64,000 nt of DNA from JAFGPL01 sp963781805 (GTDB taxonomy: Bacteria; Bacteroidota; Bacteroidia; Bacteroidales; UBA10428). The translations under genes and the position numbers were made by a program. Positions 56,103-64,000 of the stretch are shown here, in pieces. Every line of letters begins with the position of its first letter. Position 1 is the first letter of the stretch. The notes under the pieces were generated by a model. That model was not told the DNA's origin, made no database searches, and saw only the letters and a list, made by a program, of their open reading frames with translations. The stretch is taken from the NCBI GenBank assembly GCA_963781805.1, contig CAWAHF010000004.1, positions 434,001 through 498,000 on the forward strand. The letters run 5' to 3'.

Positions 56103-56565
56103 AACATTATTTTTTCTCCAATGTATGAAAAAAAATGTTTAAATCATAGAAAGTTTATTTATAAGGTACGTATATGAACCCGAGAATTTGTCTATATGAC
56201 TTGCATCAGCACAGTCAGGCTTTAACATAACATCGTTGATATGTTGAAACTAAAGTCGCATAGTTTTGAGAGGGTAGGGAACGGAACACTTTTTTGCAGA
56301 ATTTATGGAGCAAAATTTGTGTGATGAGCTTGAAATTGAGAGATTATAGTTACTTCGTATGCATTTCGTACCAAAAAAGATATGAAACCACAATTTTTGG
56401 AATTCTCACAAATATACCTGTAAGGTCGTATATTTTAAATAGAAGCATCATTTCCCTGATATTATATTAATAATGATTGGCTTATATCTTGATTTTGAGT
56501 ATAAAAATCATTAAATTTAGAATAAGAATGGGATATGTGAGTTTCAACAAGTATAAATAGTAGAA
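56103..56565. other. divergent regulatory gap without clear promoter
   Basis: About 460 bp between the glycosyltransferase (leftward) and the sensor kinase (rightward). I see no convincing TAnnTTTG promoter, terminator or small frame. It should nevertheless hold both promoters. Confidence 0.4.
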
Positions 56566-59500
56566 ATGGTAATTTCTTATAGGTGGTTAGTCAGAGTTGC
56601 AACATTCATACTTTTACTTTTTTCGTTATATTGTAATGGAAATCAACAAGATTACGTATTCAACCAGATTTTTACTGAACAGGGACTTCCGGGAGCATAT
56701 GTTCGTTGTGTTTTTCAGGATAGTAAAGGATTAATGTGGTTTGGTATTGGTTCGGTGGGTTTATGCAAATACGATGGTGAGAATTTTACAATTTATGATA
56801 GATCGGAAACAGACTCAAATACCATCTCTAATAATTCTCCGGTATGTATTGTTGAAGATAAAACAGGTAATTTATGGATTGGCACCACAGAAGGATTGAA
56901 TAAATTTGATCGTGAAAAAGGTGTGTTTACAAGATATTTTCATACTCCATCTTCAAATAATTGCCTTCCAAACAATAACATAATGGATTTGCATGTTGAC
57001 AGTTATAATAATATTTGGATTGCAACTAAAAAAGGTATCAGTAAATATGACAGTAAACGTAATATATTTTACAATCTATTAACAGGTGAAGCGGGAAATG
57101 ATGATTTTAGTAAAGCTACTATAATTTCATCTTTTTATGAAGATGAAAAAGGAAACATATGGGTTTGTACTTATTCAAATGGATTGTTTTTAATTGACCA
57201 GGAAACAAATCTCAATAACACCAATAACAGTAAAAATAAACTAACAATTAGTAAGCATTGGTTGCCTGTTGATAAAAATGATACTGGTTTGCCCAATTAT
57301 GCTGTTCAACAAATCTGTATGTTTAATGAACATACTTTACTTTTGGGTAAAGTAGATGGCTTATATCTTTTTGATATGAAAACCGGGGAATTTACATCGT
57401 ATGCTGTTCCTATTAACCCATTAATAAATTATGGCAACGTAAGTACCTTATGTCGGGATAACCGGGGCATAATTTGGGTAGGATATGCTACAGAAGGTAT
57501 AGTTCAAATTAATCCGGCCACAAATAAGCAAATCTATTTTGATGCTAAATTGAATTTACCTAAAGGCATACAAAGCAATACCATCAGGGATATTTATGAA
57601 GATAAATCAGGATTAATATGGATTGGAACGAAATTTCAGGGATTGCATACATATGATAGTAGACAGGAAATGTTTAAGAATCATAAATACAATGCTATTC
57701 TGAATAAAGAGTTAAAAAATAGCTTCATTTTAAGTATACTGGAAGACTCTAAAAATAATATCTGGATTGGAACAAAAAGCGAAGGTATATTTCAATTCAA
57801 TCCCCGAAGTGAAAAAATTAACAATTATACATATTTAAGTTCCTCACCAAGCAGGAATGTTATTGGTAATAACCGGATTGAATGTATTTTAGAAGATGTT
57901 TTTGGTAACATTTATATTGGAACAGAGGATGGGATTAAAAAGTTTGATGCCAATGGTTCCGGATTTGTGTCTTTTGCACTTGGTAAATATCTTGTAAAGT
58001 GCATGGCAAGCGACAACTATGGGAATTTGTGGATTGGGACCAATACTTCATGTATATTATATTATGAGGCGAAGAGTGGTTATGCTGGCCGTTATAAATC
58101 AACCAAAGAACAAGCGTTTTTTAAAAATAATGAAATTGGAATAATAGCAACAACCATCACATATGATTCATTGCTCTGGATTTCAACTTTACAAAATGGA
58201 TTGTACAAATACAATATACAGAAGGATATATTATCTCATTATATGAATGATCCAAATGATTCTACTAGCATCAGTGGCAATATGATTAGAGATGTTTTTA
58301 TGGATAAATCCGGCAAAATATGGATTGGAACAGAATCAAACGGATTAAATGTATACAATAGCAAATCAGATAATTTTATTCATATAGAAAAAACAAACGA
58401 TCTACCTCCCAATACCATTTATAGCATATTGCAGGATAAAAATAACAATATGTGGATGGGCAGCCATGAAGGATTGTTTACTATCAATAATAAAACCGGA
58501 TTATTTACCTTATATAATGACATTTATGGATTAAAAAGCAATGCATTTGAAGTAAATGCCAAATGTATTACCAGGGATGGCTTACTCATTTTTGGAGGTA
58601 GTGAAGGTTTGAATGTATTTAATCCTGAGGAAGTTTATAAACCGGAAAATGATGCTCCTCTCATTATTTCGTCTGTTAAGGTATATGATAAAGTAATTGC
58701 AGAAGATATTAGCAGCTATTCTGAACTTTCAATAAGCTATAATGAGAAATATATTTCAATAGGATTTGCTCTTACTGAATATTCTGCTCCTATAAAGCTC
58801 AAATACAAATATATACTGGAAAAATTTGATAAAGATTGGATCGAATGTGGTAATAGAAACTTCGCTACTTACACAGCTTTACCTCCCGGAAAATATAACT
58901 TTAAAGTAATGGCTGCTAATTCAGATAATGTTTGGATAGACAAACCGTTAACCATAAAATTAACCATTACAAGTCCGTTATGGCGAAAGCCATTTTTTAT
59001 TGCAGGATGCGTTATTTTTTTAATTGTTTTAGCAATCATCATTTATATTGCCAGACTTCGTTTTATCAGAAAAAATGAGATAAAGTTGAAAGGGTTAGTA
59101 GATATTAAAACCCGTAGCTTAATGGATTTAAATGCGGAATTGGAAGAAGCCAAAGAAAAAGCCGAAGAAAGTGACAGGCTTAAATCGGCATTTCTTGCCA
59201 ATATCAGTCACGAAATACGCACACCCATGAACGGCATCATGGGATTTTCCGAGCTTCTTCAAAAACCAGAATTGACTGGGAAAAAACAAGAATTATATAT
59301 TGAAGTGATCCGAAAAAGTAGTGAACGGATGTTGAGAATCATTAACGATATTATTGATATCTCTATAATAGAAGCCGGGGAGATAAAAATACAAAAGGAA
59401 CAAACCAGTGTGAATACTATAATGAATGATCTTTTTGATTTTTATAAACCGTATGCAGATATAAAAGGTGTTAAGCTTATACATAAAAATGAATTAACAC

Positions 59501-60306
59501 TTAAGGATAGTATTATAGAGGCAGATAGAGGAAGAGTGATCCAAATTTTAAGCAATTTAATAGATAATGCAATAAAAAACACAAGTTCAGGTCAAATTAC
59601 ATTTGGTTATACAAAAAAGCCAACTGCCTTTGAGTTTTATGTTCAGGATACGGGTATTGGCATTCCTTCTGAATTAATAAAAATTATTTTTGAACGATTT
59701 GGGCAAATTGAAAATACGGATAACAAATTATTCCATGAAGGTTCAGGCTTAGGTTTATCAATTTCAAAAGCCCTGGTTGAATCACATGGAGGAAAAATCT
59801 GGGTTGATTCAAAATCAGGAAAAGGTTCAATATTTTATTTTACTATACCATATAAAAATATTTCAGATTTAAAAACCAAATCAAAAAACAAAAGTCATAT
59901 TGGAGCGTTCTCCAATGTGAATGGAAAAAAAGTGTTAATTGCTGAAGATGATGAAATCAACTTTTTATTTATACAAGAGATATTGGAAAATAATGGAATG
60001 GTAGTATTTCATGCTGTAGATGGAACCGAAGCAGTTGATTTAGTTAACAGGAATACCGATATTGACATCATATTGATGGATATGAAAATGCCAATAATGA
60101 ATGGATTAGAAGCTGCAAAGCGAATTAAAGAAAAACATAGTCACATACCTATAATAATGCAAACCGCTTTTGCTCAGACCGATGATAGACAAAAGGCCCT
60201 TCAGAGTGGTTGTGATGATTATATTTCGAAACCATTTGAAATAGAACAATTAATGGAGTTAATTAACAAATATATAGACCCGGACTCCTGGCTATATGAC
60301 AGATAA
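56566..60306 (+). CDS. hybrid two-component sensor with propeller, lacking DNA-binding domain
   Basis: A 1246-residue membrane protein of the HTCS type. Signal about 1-25; two-component-regulator propeller repeats (about 30-690, LMWFGIGSVG and many IWIGT units); Y_Y_Y domain (about 720-800, YKYILEKFDKDWIECG); one membrane helix (about 808-832); HisKA with His882 (ISHEIRTPMNG); HATPase (NLIDNAIKN, DTGIGIP, GSGLGLSISK); and a receiver domain with phospho-Asp1172 (LMDMKMP) and the C-terminal KPFE. Most HTCS continue into an AraC-type DNA-binding domain; this one stops about 75 residues after the phospho-Asp. The output must be passed on or differ. Confidence 0.92.
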   Translation: MVISYRWLVRVATFILLLFSLYCNGNQQDYVFNQIFTEQGLPGAYVRCVFQDSKGLMWFGIGSVGLCKYDGENFTIYDRSETDSNTISNNSPVCIVEDKTGNLWIGTTEGLNKFDREKGVFTRYFHTPSSNNCLPNNNIMDLHVDSYNNIWIATKKGISKYDSKRNIFYNLLTGEAGNDDFSKATIISSFYEDEKGNIWVCTYSNGLFLIDQETNLNNTNNSKNKLTISKHWLPVDKNDTGLPNYAVQQICMFNEHTLLLGKVDGLYLFDMKTGEFTSYAVPINPLINYGNVSTLCRDNRGIIWVGYATEGIVQINPATNKQIYFDAKLNLPKGIQSNTIRDIYEDKSGLIWIGTKFQGLHTYDSRQEMFKNHKYNAILNKELKNSFILSILEDSKNNIWIGTKSEGIFQFNPRSEKINNYTYLSSSPSRNVIGNNRIECILEDVFGNIYIGTEDGIKKFDANGSGFVSFALGKYLVKCMASDNYGNLWIGTNTSCILYYEAKSGYAGRYKSTKEQAFFKNNEIGIIATTITYDSLLWISTLQNGLYKYNIQKDILSHYMNDPNDSTSISGNMIRDVFMDKSGKIWIGTESNGLNVYNSKSDNFIHIEKTNDLPPNTIYSILQDKNNNMWMGSHEGLFTINNKTGLFTLYNDIYGLKSNAFEVNAKCITRDGLLIFGGSEGLNVFNPEEVYKPENDAPLIISSVKVYDKVIAEDISSYSELSISYNEKYISIGFALTEYSAPIKLKYKYILEKFDKDWIECGNRNFATYTALPPGKYNFKVMAANSDNVWIDKPLTIKLTITSPLWRKPFFIAGCVIFLIVLAIIIYIARLRFIRKNEIKLKGLVDIKTRSLMDLNAELEEAKEKAEESDRLKSAFLANISHEIRTPMNGIMGFSELLQKPELTGKKQELYIEVIRKSSERMLRIINDIIDISIIEAGEIKIQKEQTSVNTIMNDLFDFYKPYADIKGVKLIHKNELTLKDSIIEADRGRVIQILSNLIDNAIKNTSSGQITFGYTKKPTAFEFYVQDTGIGIPSELIKIIFERFGQIENTDNKLFHEGSGLGLSISKALVESHGGKIWVDSKSGKGSIFYFTIPYKNISDLKTKSKNKSHIGAFSNVNGKKVLIAEDDEINFLFIQEILENNGMVVFHAVDGTEAVDLVNRNTDIDIILMDMKMPIMNGLEAAKRIKEKHSHIPIIMQTAFAQTDDRQKALQSGCDDYISKPFEIEQLMELINKYIDPDSWLYDR

Positions 60307-60326
60307 TTATTAATCTACTGTGATAA

Positions 60327-61799
60327 ATGAATAATAGAAATATGACAGTCAGTCTAAAACCATATTTTATTTTAGTAATTCTGGTTGCATTAACAATTTC
60401 CTGTACGGGCAGGAATAATCAAACTGTTGAGAATTCCAAACCACGTATAATTGTGACTTCGGATGGAGAAATAGATGATGAATGTTCTATGGTAAGGTTT
60501 CTCCTATATGCCAACGAATGGGATATTGAGGGAATAGTTACATCAAGTTCACAGTATCATTGGCATGGACATAAATGGGCTGGAGATGACTGGATAAATC
60601 CCTATCTGGATGCCTATGCAAAAGTCTACCCGAACCTGATCAAACATAGCAAGGATTATCCCACACCAGAATATCTGAAATCAATTACTTTTCTTGGCAA
60701 TGTAGCAGCCGAAGGAGAAATGGATTCCATCACACCGGGATCGCAACATATTGTTAAAGTCCTTGTGGATGAATCAGACAACCATCCAATCTGGATTCAA
60801 GCCTGGGGCGGTACGAATACAATTGCACGCGCGTTAAAAACCATTGAAGAAGAATATCCTGAAAAAATGGAAAATGTGGCGAGTAAATTGCGCTTTTTCT
60901 TCATCTGGGAGCAAGATTCTACCTATCAGTCATATATTCGTCCTCATTGGGGTAAATATAATATTCTAACCATTATCTCTGACCAATTTGAGGCAATTGC
61001 CTATCGATGGAAAACGATTCAGCCTGAAGAAATGCAACAATATTTTACGGGAGCATGGATGAAGGAAAATATCCTGTCTAAGCATGGGGCTTTATGCTCG
61101 CTCTATAAATCCCATAAAGATGGAGATAAGGGATTCGATGAAGGGGATTTCCGGTCGGAGGGAGATTCACCGGCATTTATATATACCATCATGACAGGTT
61201 TGCGAAGTATGCAGTCGCCTGACTGGGGTGGCTGGGGAGGTCGATATGTTTGGGTTCGTGAAAACACCTGGCTGGATCCCGTTCCTGTGAAAGGATATAA
61301 ATATCCCGAAGGGCGGTGGTATACAAGTTCAGCCTGGGGACGAAATAGTACAAGAGAAGGAGCAACATCATCTAATAGCGAACCGTACAGAGAATATTTT
61401 AAACCTATATGGAGATGGTCGGATGCTTTGCAGAATGATTTTGCTTCCCGTGCCGACTGGTGTGTAAAATCTTATAAAGAAGCTAACCATCCTCCTGTTG
61501 TTGAGTTGAATCATTCAATGAATTTGAATTCAAAACCCGGATCCATTGTTCAATTGAGTGCTATTGGTACGTTCGATCCGGATGGTGATAAAATTACCTG
61601 CAACTGGTGGAGGTATAATGAGGCAGATAACTTTAATGGAAAAATTGTAATAAAAAATGCTGATTCCCTTAATGCTTCATTCATTGTGCCTGTAGAAATT
61701 AAAGAAGAAGCAACAATTCATATTGTTTGCGAAGTAAAAGATAACGGTTCACCACAATTAACCAGATACCAACGTGTTGTTATAAAAGTAAAGCTTTGA
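60327..61799 (+). CDS. DUF1593 (Sde182-like) lipoprotein
   Basis: A 490-residue lipoprotein (lipobox TISC, Cys about 27). The nucleoside-hydrolase-like DUF1593 domain (about 38-345) has PRIIVTSDGEIDDECSMVRFL, WIQAWGGTNTIARAL and RSEGDSPAFIYTIMTGL; the C-terminal domain (about 375-490) has an Ig-like fold with GTFDPDGDKITCNWW, as in cellulose-binding protein Sde182. Suggested roles are glycan binding or ribosyl/glycosyl hydrolysis. It follows the sensor kinase by 20 bp on the same strand, so the pair is probably one unit. Confidence 0.85.
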   Translation: MNNRNMTVSLKPYFILVILVALTISCTGRNNQTVENSKPRIIVTSDGEIDDECSMVRFLLYANEWDIEGIVTSSSQYHWHGHKWAGDDWINPYLDAYAKVYPNLIKHSKDYPTPEYLKSITFLGNVAAEGEMDSITPGSQHIVKVLVDESDNHPIWIQAWGGTNTIARALKTIEEEYPEKMENVASKLRFFFIWEQDSTYQSYIRPHWGKYNILTIISDQFEAIAYRWKTIQPEEMQQYFTGAWMKENILSKHGALCSLYKSHKDGDKGFDEGDFRSEGDSPAFIYTIMTGLRSMQSPDWGGWGGRYVWVRENTWLDPVPVKGYKYPEGRWYTSSAWGRNSTREGATSSNSEPYREYFKPIWRWSDALQNDFASRADWCVKSYKEANHPPVVELNHSMNLNSKPGSIVQLSAIGTFDPDGDKITCNWWRYNEADNFNGKIVIKNADSLNASFIVPVEIKEEATIHIVCEVKDNGSPQLTRYQRVVIKVKL

Positions 61800-61872
61800 A
61801 AAAACCATAAGACGGTAATTCGGGGCGAGTTTTCATAACGACATAGTCTATAAGTATCGGAGAAATTTGCTT

Positions 61873-61925
61873 TAACATAAAATCTGACGTTATCGGGCTG
61901 CGCCGCGATAACTGATTTTATATTA
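61873..61925. repeat. imperfect inverted repeat between convergent genes
   Basis: GTTATCG (61889-61895) and CGATAAC (61906-61912) form a GC-capped stem, extended outward by ATAAAATC and GATTTTAT. It may terminate the DUF1593 transcript or be a palindromic repeat. Confidence 0.5.
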
Positions 61926-62002
61926 AATATGTCTTGCAGGCCTATACGTAAATTTTCTGCAATTGTCCTATAATTAATATTATGTTAAATAGAATAGTTA
62001 AA

Positions 62003-62037
62003 AATAAAGGAGAAGCCAATAAACCTCTCCTCTTTTA
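62003..62037 (-). terminator. possible terminator of the TPR gene
   Basis: AGGAGA (62008-62013) pairs with TCTCCT (62026-62031) and T-rich sequence follows on the minus strand. It starts 4 bp beyond the stop at 62042. Confidence 0.4.
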
Positions 62038-62041
62038 TATT

Positions 62042-63352
62042 TTACGGACAACCATTCATAGTCATTTCATCTATGCAAGCTTGCATTTTTTCGTTCTCTT
62101 TTATTCTGTAATAAAGTGTCTTTAAGGTGCTCAAGGCATCACATTTTCCTGTGTCATCTAGAGCATTTTCTTTTGCAGACTCCATATATGGTATAGCATT
62201 TTTAAAATCCTGCTCTGCTTTTTTAAGACTATCATTATAAATCTTATTATCCTCTATCGTCTGAGCATCAGAAATAATTTTAACTGCTTTGTTATAATAA
62301 ACAACAGCCAGATTAAAAAGTGCATTATAATAGTTGGGATTAACTTCAAGACAAGATTTGTAAGCAGCTATGGCATCATCGGGTCTTCCAAGTTTATCGT
62401 AAATAGTGCCTTCAGCAAACATAAATGAAATATTTGTTGGATCCTCCTGTTTGGCAAGCGCCAGGTAATCCAGTGCTGCCTTGCTTTCTCCTCTCATAAG
62501 GTAAAAATTGATTAATGCTATCAATATAGGTTGATTATCAGGATGTTTTTTAAATCCCTTTTGCAATGTTTCGAGTGCTTTGGCTGAATCCCCCAGTTCG
62601 TTATAACATTCGTTCTGAAAAATATAAATGTATGGATCTTCATAGCTGAATTCAAGCGTTTTATCAAACATTTTTACAGCGGTTTTACAATCCCCGTTAT
62701 CTTTGGCTGCACGACCTGCACTATAATAAACCATCGTATCCACAGCTCCTTCCATAACAGGTAAATCATTTATCTTCAAAACATTATCAAAATAATTATA
62801 AGATTTTTTATAATCCTTGGCATTGAATGCAATAATACCTTCGCTTTCATAAAATTGTTTCAATTTGACCAAACCTTCTTTTATTTTGTCAGACAACTTC
62901 TTATCAGCATCAAGTTCCAGGGCTTTTCTAAAAGCTTTATCAGCTTCAGGTAGCGGGTTATCGTATATTTTATTGGTTTCCACCCACGAATCCACTGCAT
63001 CTCCATCTAATGTAATGGTCACCCTGTCGTATACATATTCTTCAAAAGTTTTCTGTCCTTCGGTACGCGTCTGAACCTGGTTCGGTTGCCCGAACATAAT
63101 CTTAACTTCGTTAGAACTCATACCTTTACGCAAATATTGGAGATTGATGTTATAGATTTCAAGAAATAACTCACCTCTGGAAAACCATGTTTTCGCATCT
63201 GAATTTTTCTTTGGGTTCTCAATCGCCTCATTGCTTTTCTTTAACTTATTCTCCAACGCTTTATAGTTAATTAAGCTAGCCGGAGCTACAGTTTGTGCAT
63301 TTGTATATATGACACATGCTGCTAAAATTATAAACAAACTTAGTCGCTTCAT
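62042..63352 (-). CDS. exported TPR protein with BamE-like segment
   Basis: A 436-residue exported protein: signal about 1-19 (ending IYTNAQ), a short N-terminal helix, a segment (about 77-127) with LRKGMSSNEVKIMFGQPNQVQTR and YDRVTITLDGDAVDSWVE that resembles the SmpA/OmlA (BamE) fold, then TPR units (about 135-400; for example PDDAIAAYKSCLEVNPNYYNALFNLAVVYY). TPR domains bind partner proteins. BamE-like parts usually accompany outer-membrane assembly; the function here is unknown. A good promoter lies upstream. Confidence 0.8.
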   Translation of the reverse strand: MKRLSLFIILAACVIYTNAQTVAPASLINYKALENKLKKSNEAIENPKKNSDAKTWFSRGELFLEIYNINLQYLRKGMSSNEVKIMFGQPNQVQTRTEGQKTFEEYVYDRVTITLDGDAVDSWVETNKIYDNPLPEADKAFRKALELDADKKLSDKIKEGLVKLKQFYESEGIIAFNAKDYKKSYNYFDNVLKINDLPVMEGAVDTMVYYSAGRAAKDNGDCKTAVKMFDKTLEFSYEDPYIYIFQNECYNELGDSAKALETLQKGFKKHPDNQPILIALINFYLMRGESKAALDYLALAKQEDPTNISFMFAEGTIYDKLGRPDDAIAAYKSCLEVNPNYYNALFNLAVVYYNKAVKIISDAQTIEDNKIYNDSLKKAEQDFKNAIPYMESAKENALDDTGKCDALSTLKTLYYRIKENEKMQACIDEMTMNGCP

Positions 63353-63376
63353 AAATATTTAATTTTAAAATAAAAA

Positions 63377-63408
63377 CAAATATAATTTTTAATTAATTAC
63401 TGTTCAAA
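63377..63408 (-). promoter_or_regulatory. promoter of the TPR gene
   Basis: On the minus strand TTTG (63408-63405), a 20 bp spacer and TATATTTG (63384-63377) match the Bacteroidota consensus exactly, 24 bp before the ATG at 63352. Confidence 0.7.
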
Positions 63409-63466
63409 AACTTTGCCAGAAATTGTATGTTAAAGTATCCCAAAATGACAAGAATTGAAAAATAAT

Positions 63467-64000
63467 CTATTCCGGAGTTTCATCAATATTAACTGCTATT
63501 TCTTCTTCAACATGAGATACTACACGAGTTACACTGGCAATGGAATCTTCGTTTCTAAGATTAATCAAACGAACCCCCTGCGTAGCACGACCCATAATTC
63601 TGAGTTTAGAAACCGGCAAACGTATAGTAATCCCGGATTTATTGATTATCATCAGGTCATCTTTATCTGTAACGTCTTCAATCGCAATTAATTTACCTGT
63701 TTTTTCGGTAATATTAATGGTTTTTACGCCTTTTCCTCCCCTGTTGGTTATTCTATAATCATCCACTTCGGTGCGCTTCCCGTAACCATTCTCTGAAACT
63801 ACAAGAACTGAGGTTTCCTGCAGGTTTTTTATAGAAATCATACCAATTACAATATCTGATGAAGAACTAAGAGTGATGGCTTTTACTCCACTCGCATTTC
63901 TGCCCATTGGTCTTACCTTGTTTTCAGGAAAACGAATGGCTTTGCCCGAACGTATGCCGATAAGTATTTCATGACTACCGTCTGTCAGTTTTGCCTGAAG
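63467..64000 (-). CDS. gyrA: DNA gyrase subunit A, C-terminal part (partial)
   Basis: The frame is open to the window edge and stops at TAG 63469-63467, giving the last 177 residues. The GyrA C-terminal beta-pinwheel is seen: IGIRSGKAIRFPENKVRPMGR, VVSENGYGKRTEVDDYRITNRGGKG, and GRATQGVRLINL. This domain wraps DNA around gyrase. The catalytic part and start lie outside the window. Confidence 0.93.
   Translation of the reverse strand, partial: LQAKLTDGSHEILIGIRSGKAIRFPENKVRPMGRNASGVKAITLSSSSDIVIGMISIKNLQETSVLVVSENGYGKRTEVDDYRITNRGGKGVKTINITEKTGKLIAIEDVTDKDDLMIINKSGITIRLPVSKLRIMGRATQGVRLINLRNEDSIASVTRVVSHVEEEIAVNIDETPE

Noticed and set aside
4953..56279. Recurring octamer GGGTAGGG
   Set aside because: It occurs between genes (37472, 47100, 54689, 56272) but also inside coding regions (about 4953, 44712), so a regulatory role is not supported.
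56566..60306. Possible frameshift removing an AraC domain from the sensor
   Set aside because: Only 20 bp separate its stop from the next gene and neither frame there encodes a helix-turn-helix, so the protein appears to end naturally after the receiver.
1..64000. CRISPR arrays, tRNA and rRNA genes, phage genes
   Set aside because: No regularly spaced repeats, tRNA-like folds, rRNA segments or phage structural genes were seen.

Overview
The window is about 64 kb of AT-rich chromosome from a member of the Bacteroidota, probably an environmental polysaccharide-degrading lineage of the Bacteroidales/Marinilabiliales type (inference). The signs are eight proteins ending in type IX secretion (T9SS) sorting domains, a FecI/FecR/SusC/SusD locus, a hybrid two-component sensor with a beta-propeller, TAnnTTTG-type promoters instead of E. 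coli -10 boxes, and few Shine-Dalgarno sequences. There are no rRNA or tRNA genes, CRISPR arrays, or intact transposase or phage genes.

Layout. 1-2.1 kb: end of a DUF58 gene, a DUF2752/SUI1 pair and a lipid kinase. 2.2-6.3 kb: a secreted GH28 polygalacturonase lying between two diverged copies of a ~205 bp segment, a GH114-like lipoprotein and a DUF4197 protein. 6.5-13.4 kb: ECF sigma factor, FecR anti-sigma, SusC and SusD, closed by a strong terminator and without an adjacent enzyme. 13.6-19.4 kb: a KamA-type radical SAM enzyme, TrmO-like methyltransferase, GNAT acetyltransferase and a T9SS carbohydrate-binding-like protein. 19.7-28.1 kb: three consecutive secreted CotH-kinase proteins. 28.1-31.9 kb: a DUF998/beta-barrel pair next to a membrane AraC regulator, then a HtrA-like protease. 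32-36.7 kb: carbamate kinase, HflK-HflC, DUF4861. 37.6-46.7 kb: AsmA, a Cys-rich lipoprotein, and a redox cluster (TlpA, DUF6029 outer-membrane protein, T9SS-exported thioredoxin-fold protein). 46.7-49 kb: MITE-like repeats around a small secreted protein, then a membrane-bound class III cyclase. 49.4-54.6 kb: a T9SS pectinesterase, a decayed anaerobic sulfatase-maturase 3' end, another T9SS protein, a 219 bp insertion-like element and a small island with strong ribosome binding sites ending in DUF4256. 54.8-64 kb: a TreT-like glycosyltransferase, a hybrid sensor kinase without a DNA-binding output domain followed at once by a DUF1593 lipoprotein, a TPR protein with a BamE-like segment, and the 3' part of gyrA.

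How the genes fit together. Pectin handling is suggested by the GH28 polygalacturonase, the CE8 pectinesterase and DUF4861 (often found in polysaccharide-utilisation loci), but these genes are scattered rather than forming one locus. The redox cluster, the CotH trio and the sensor/DUF1593 pair are the most interesting groups of poorly described function. Much of the non-coding space carries decayed duplications, palindromic elements and pseudogene tails, so the region has been rearranged repeatedly.
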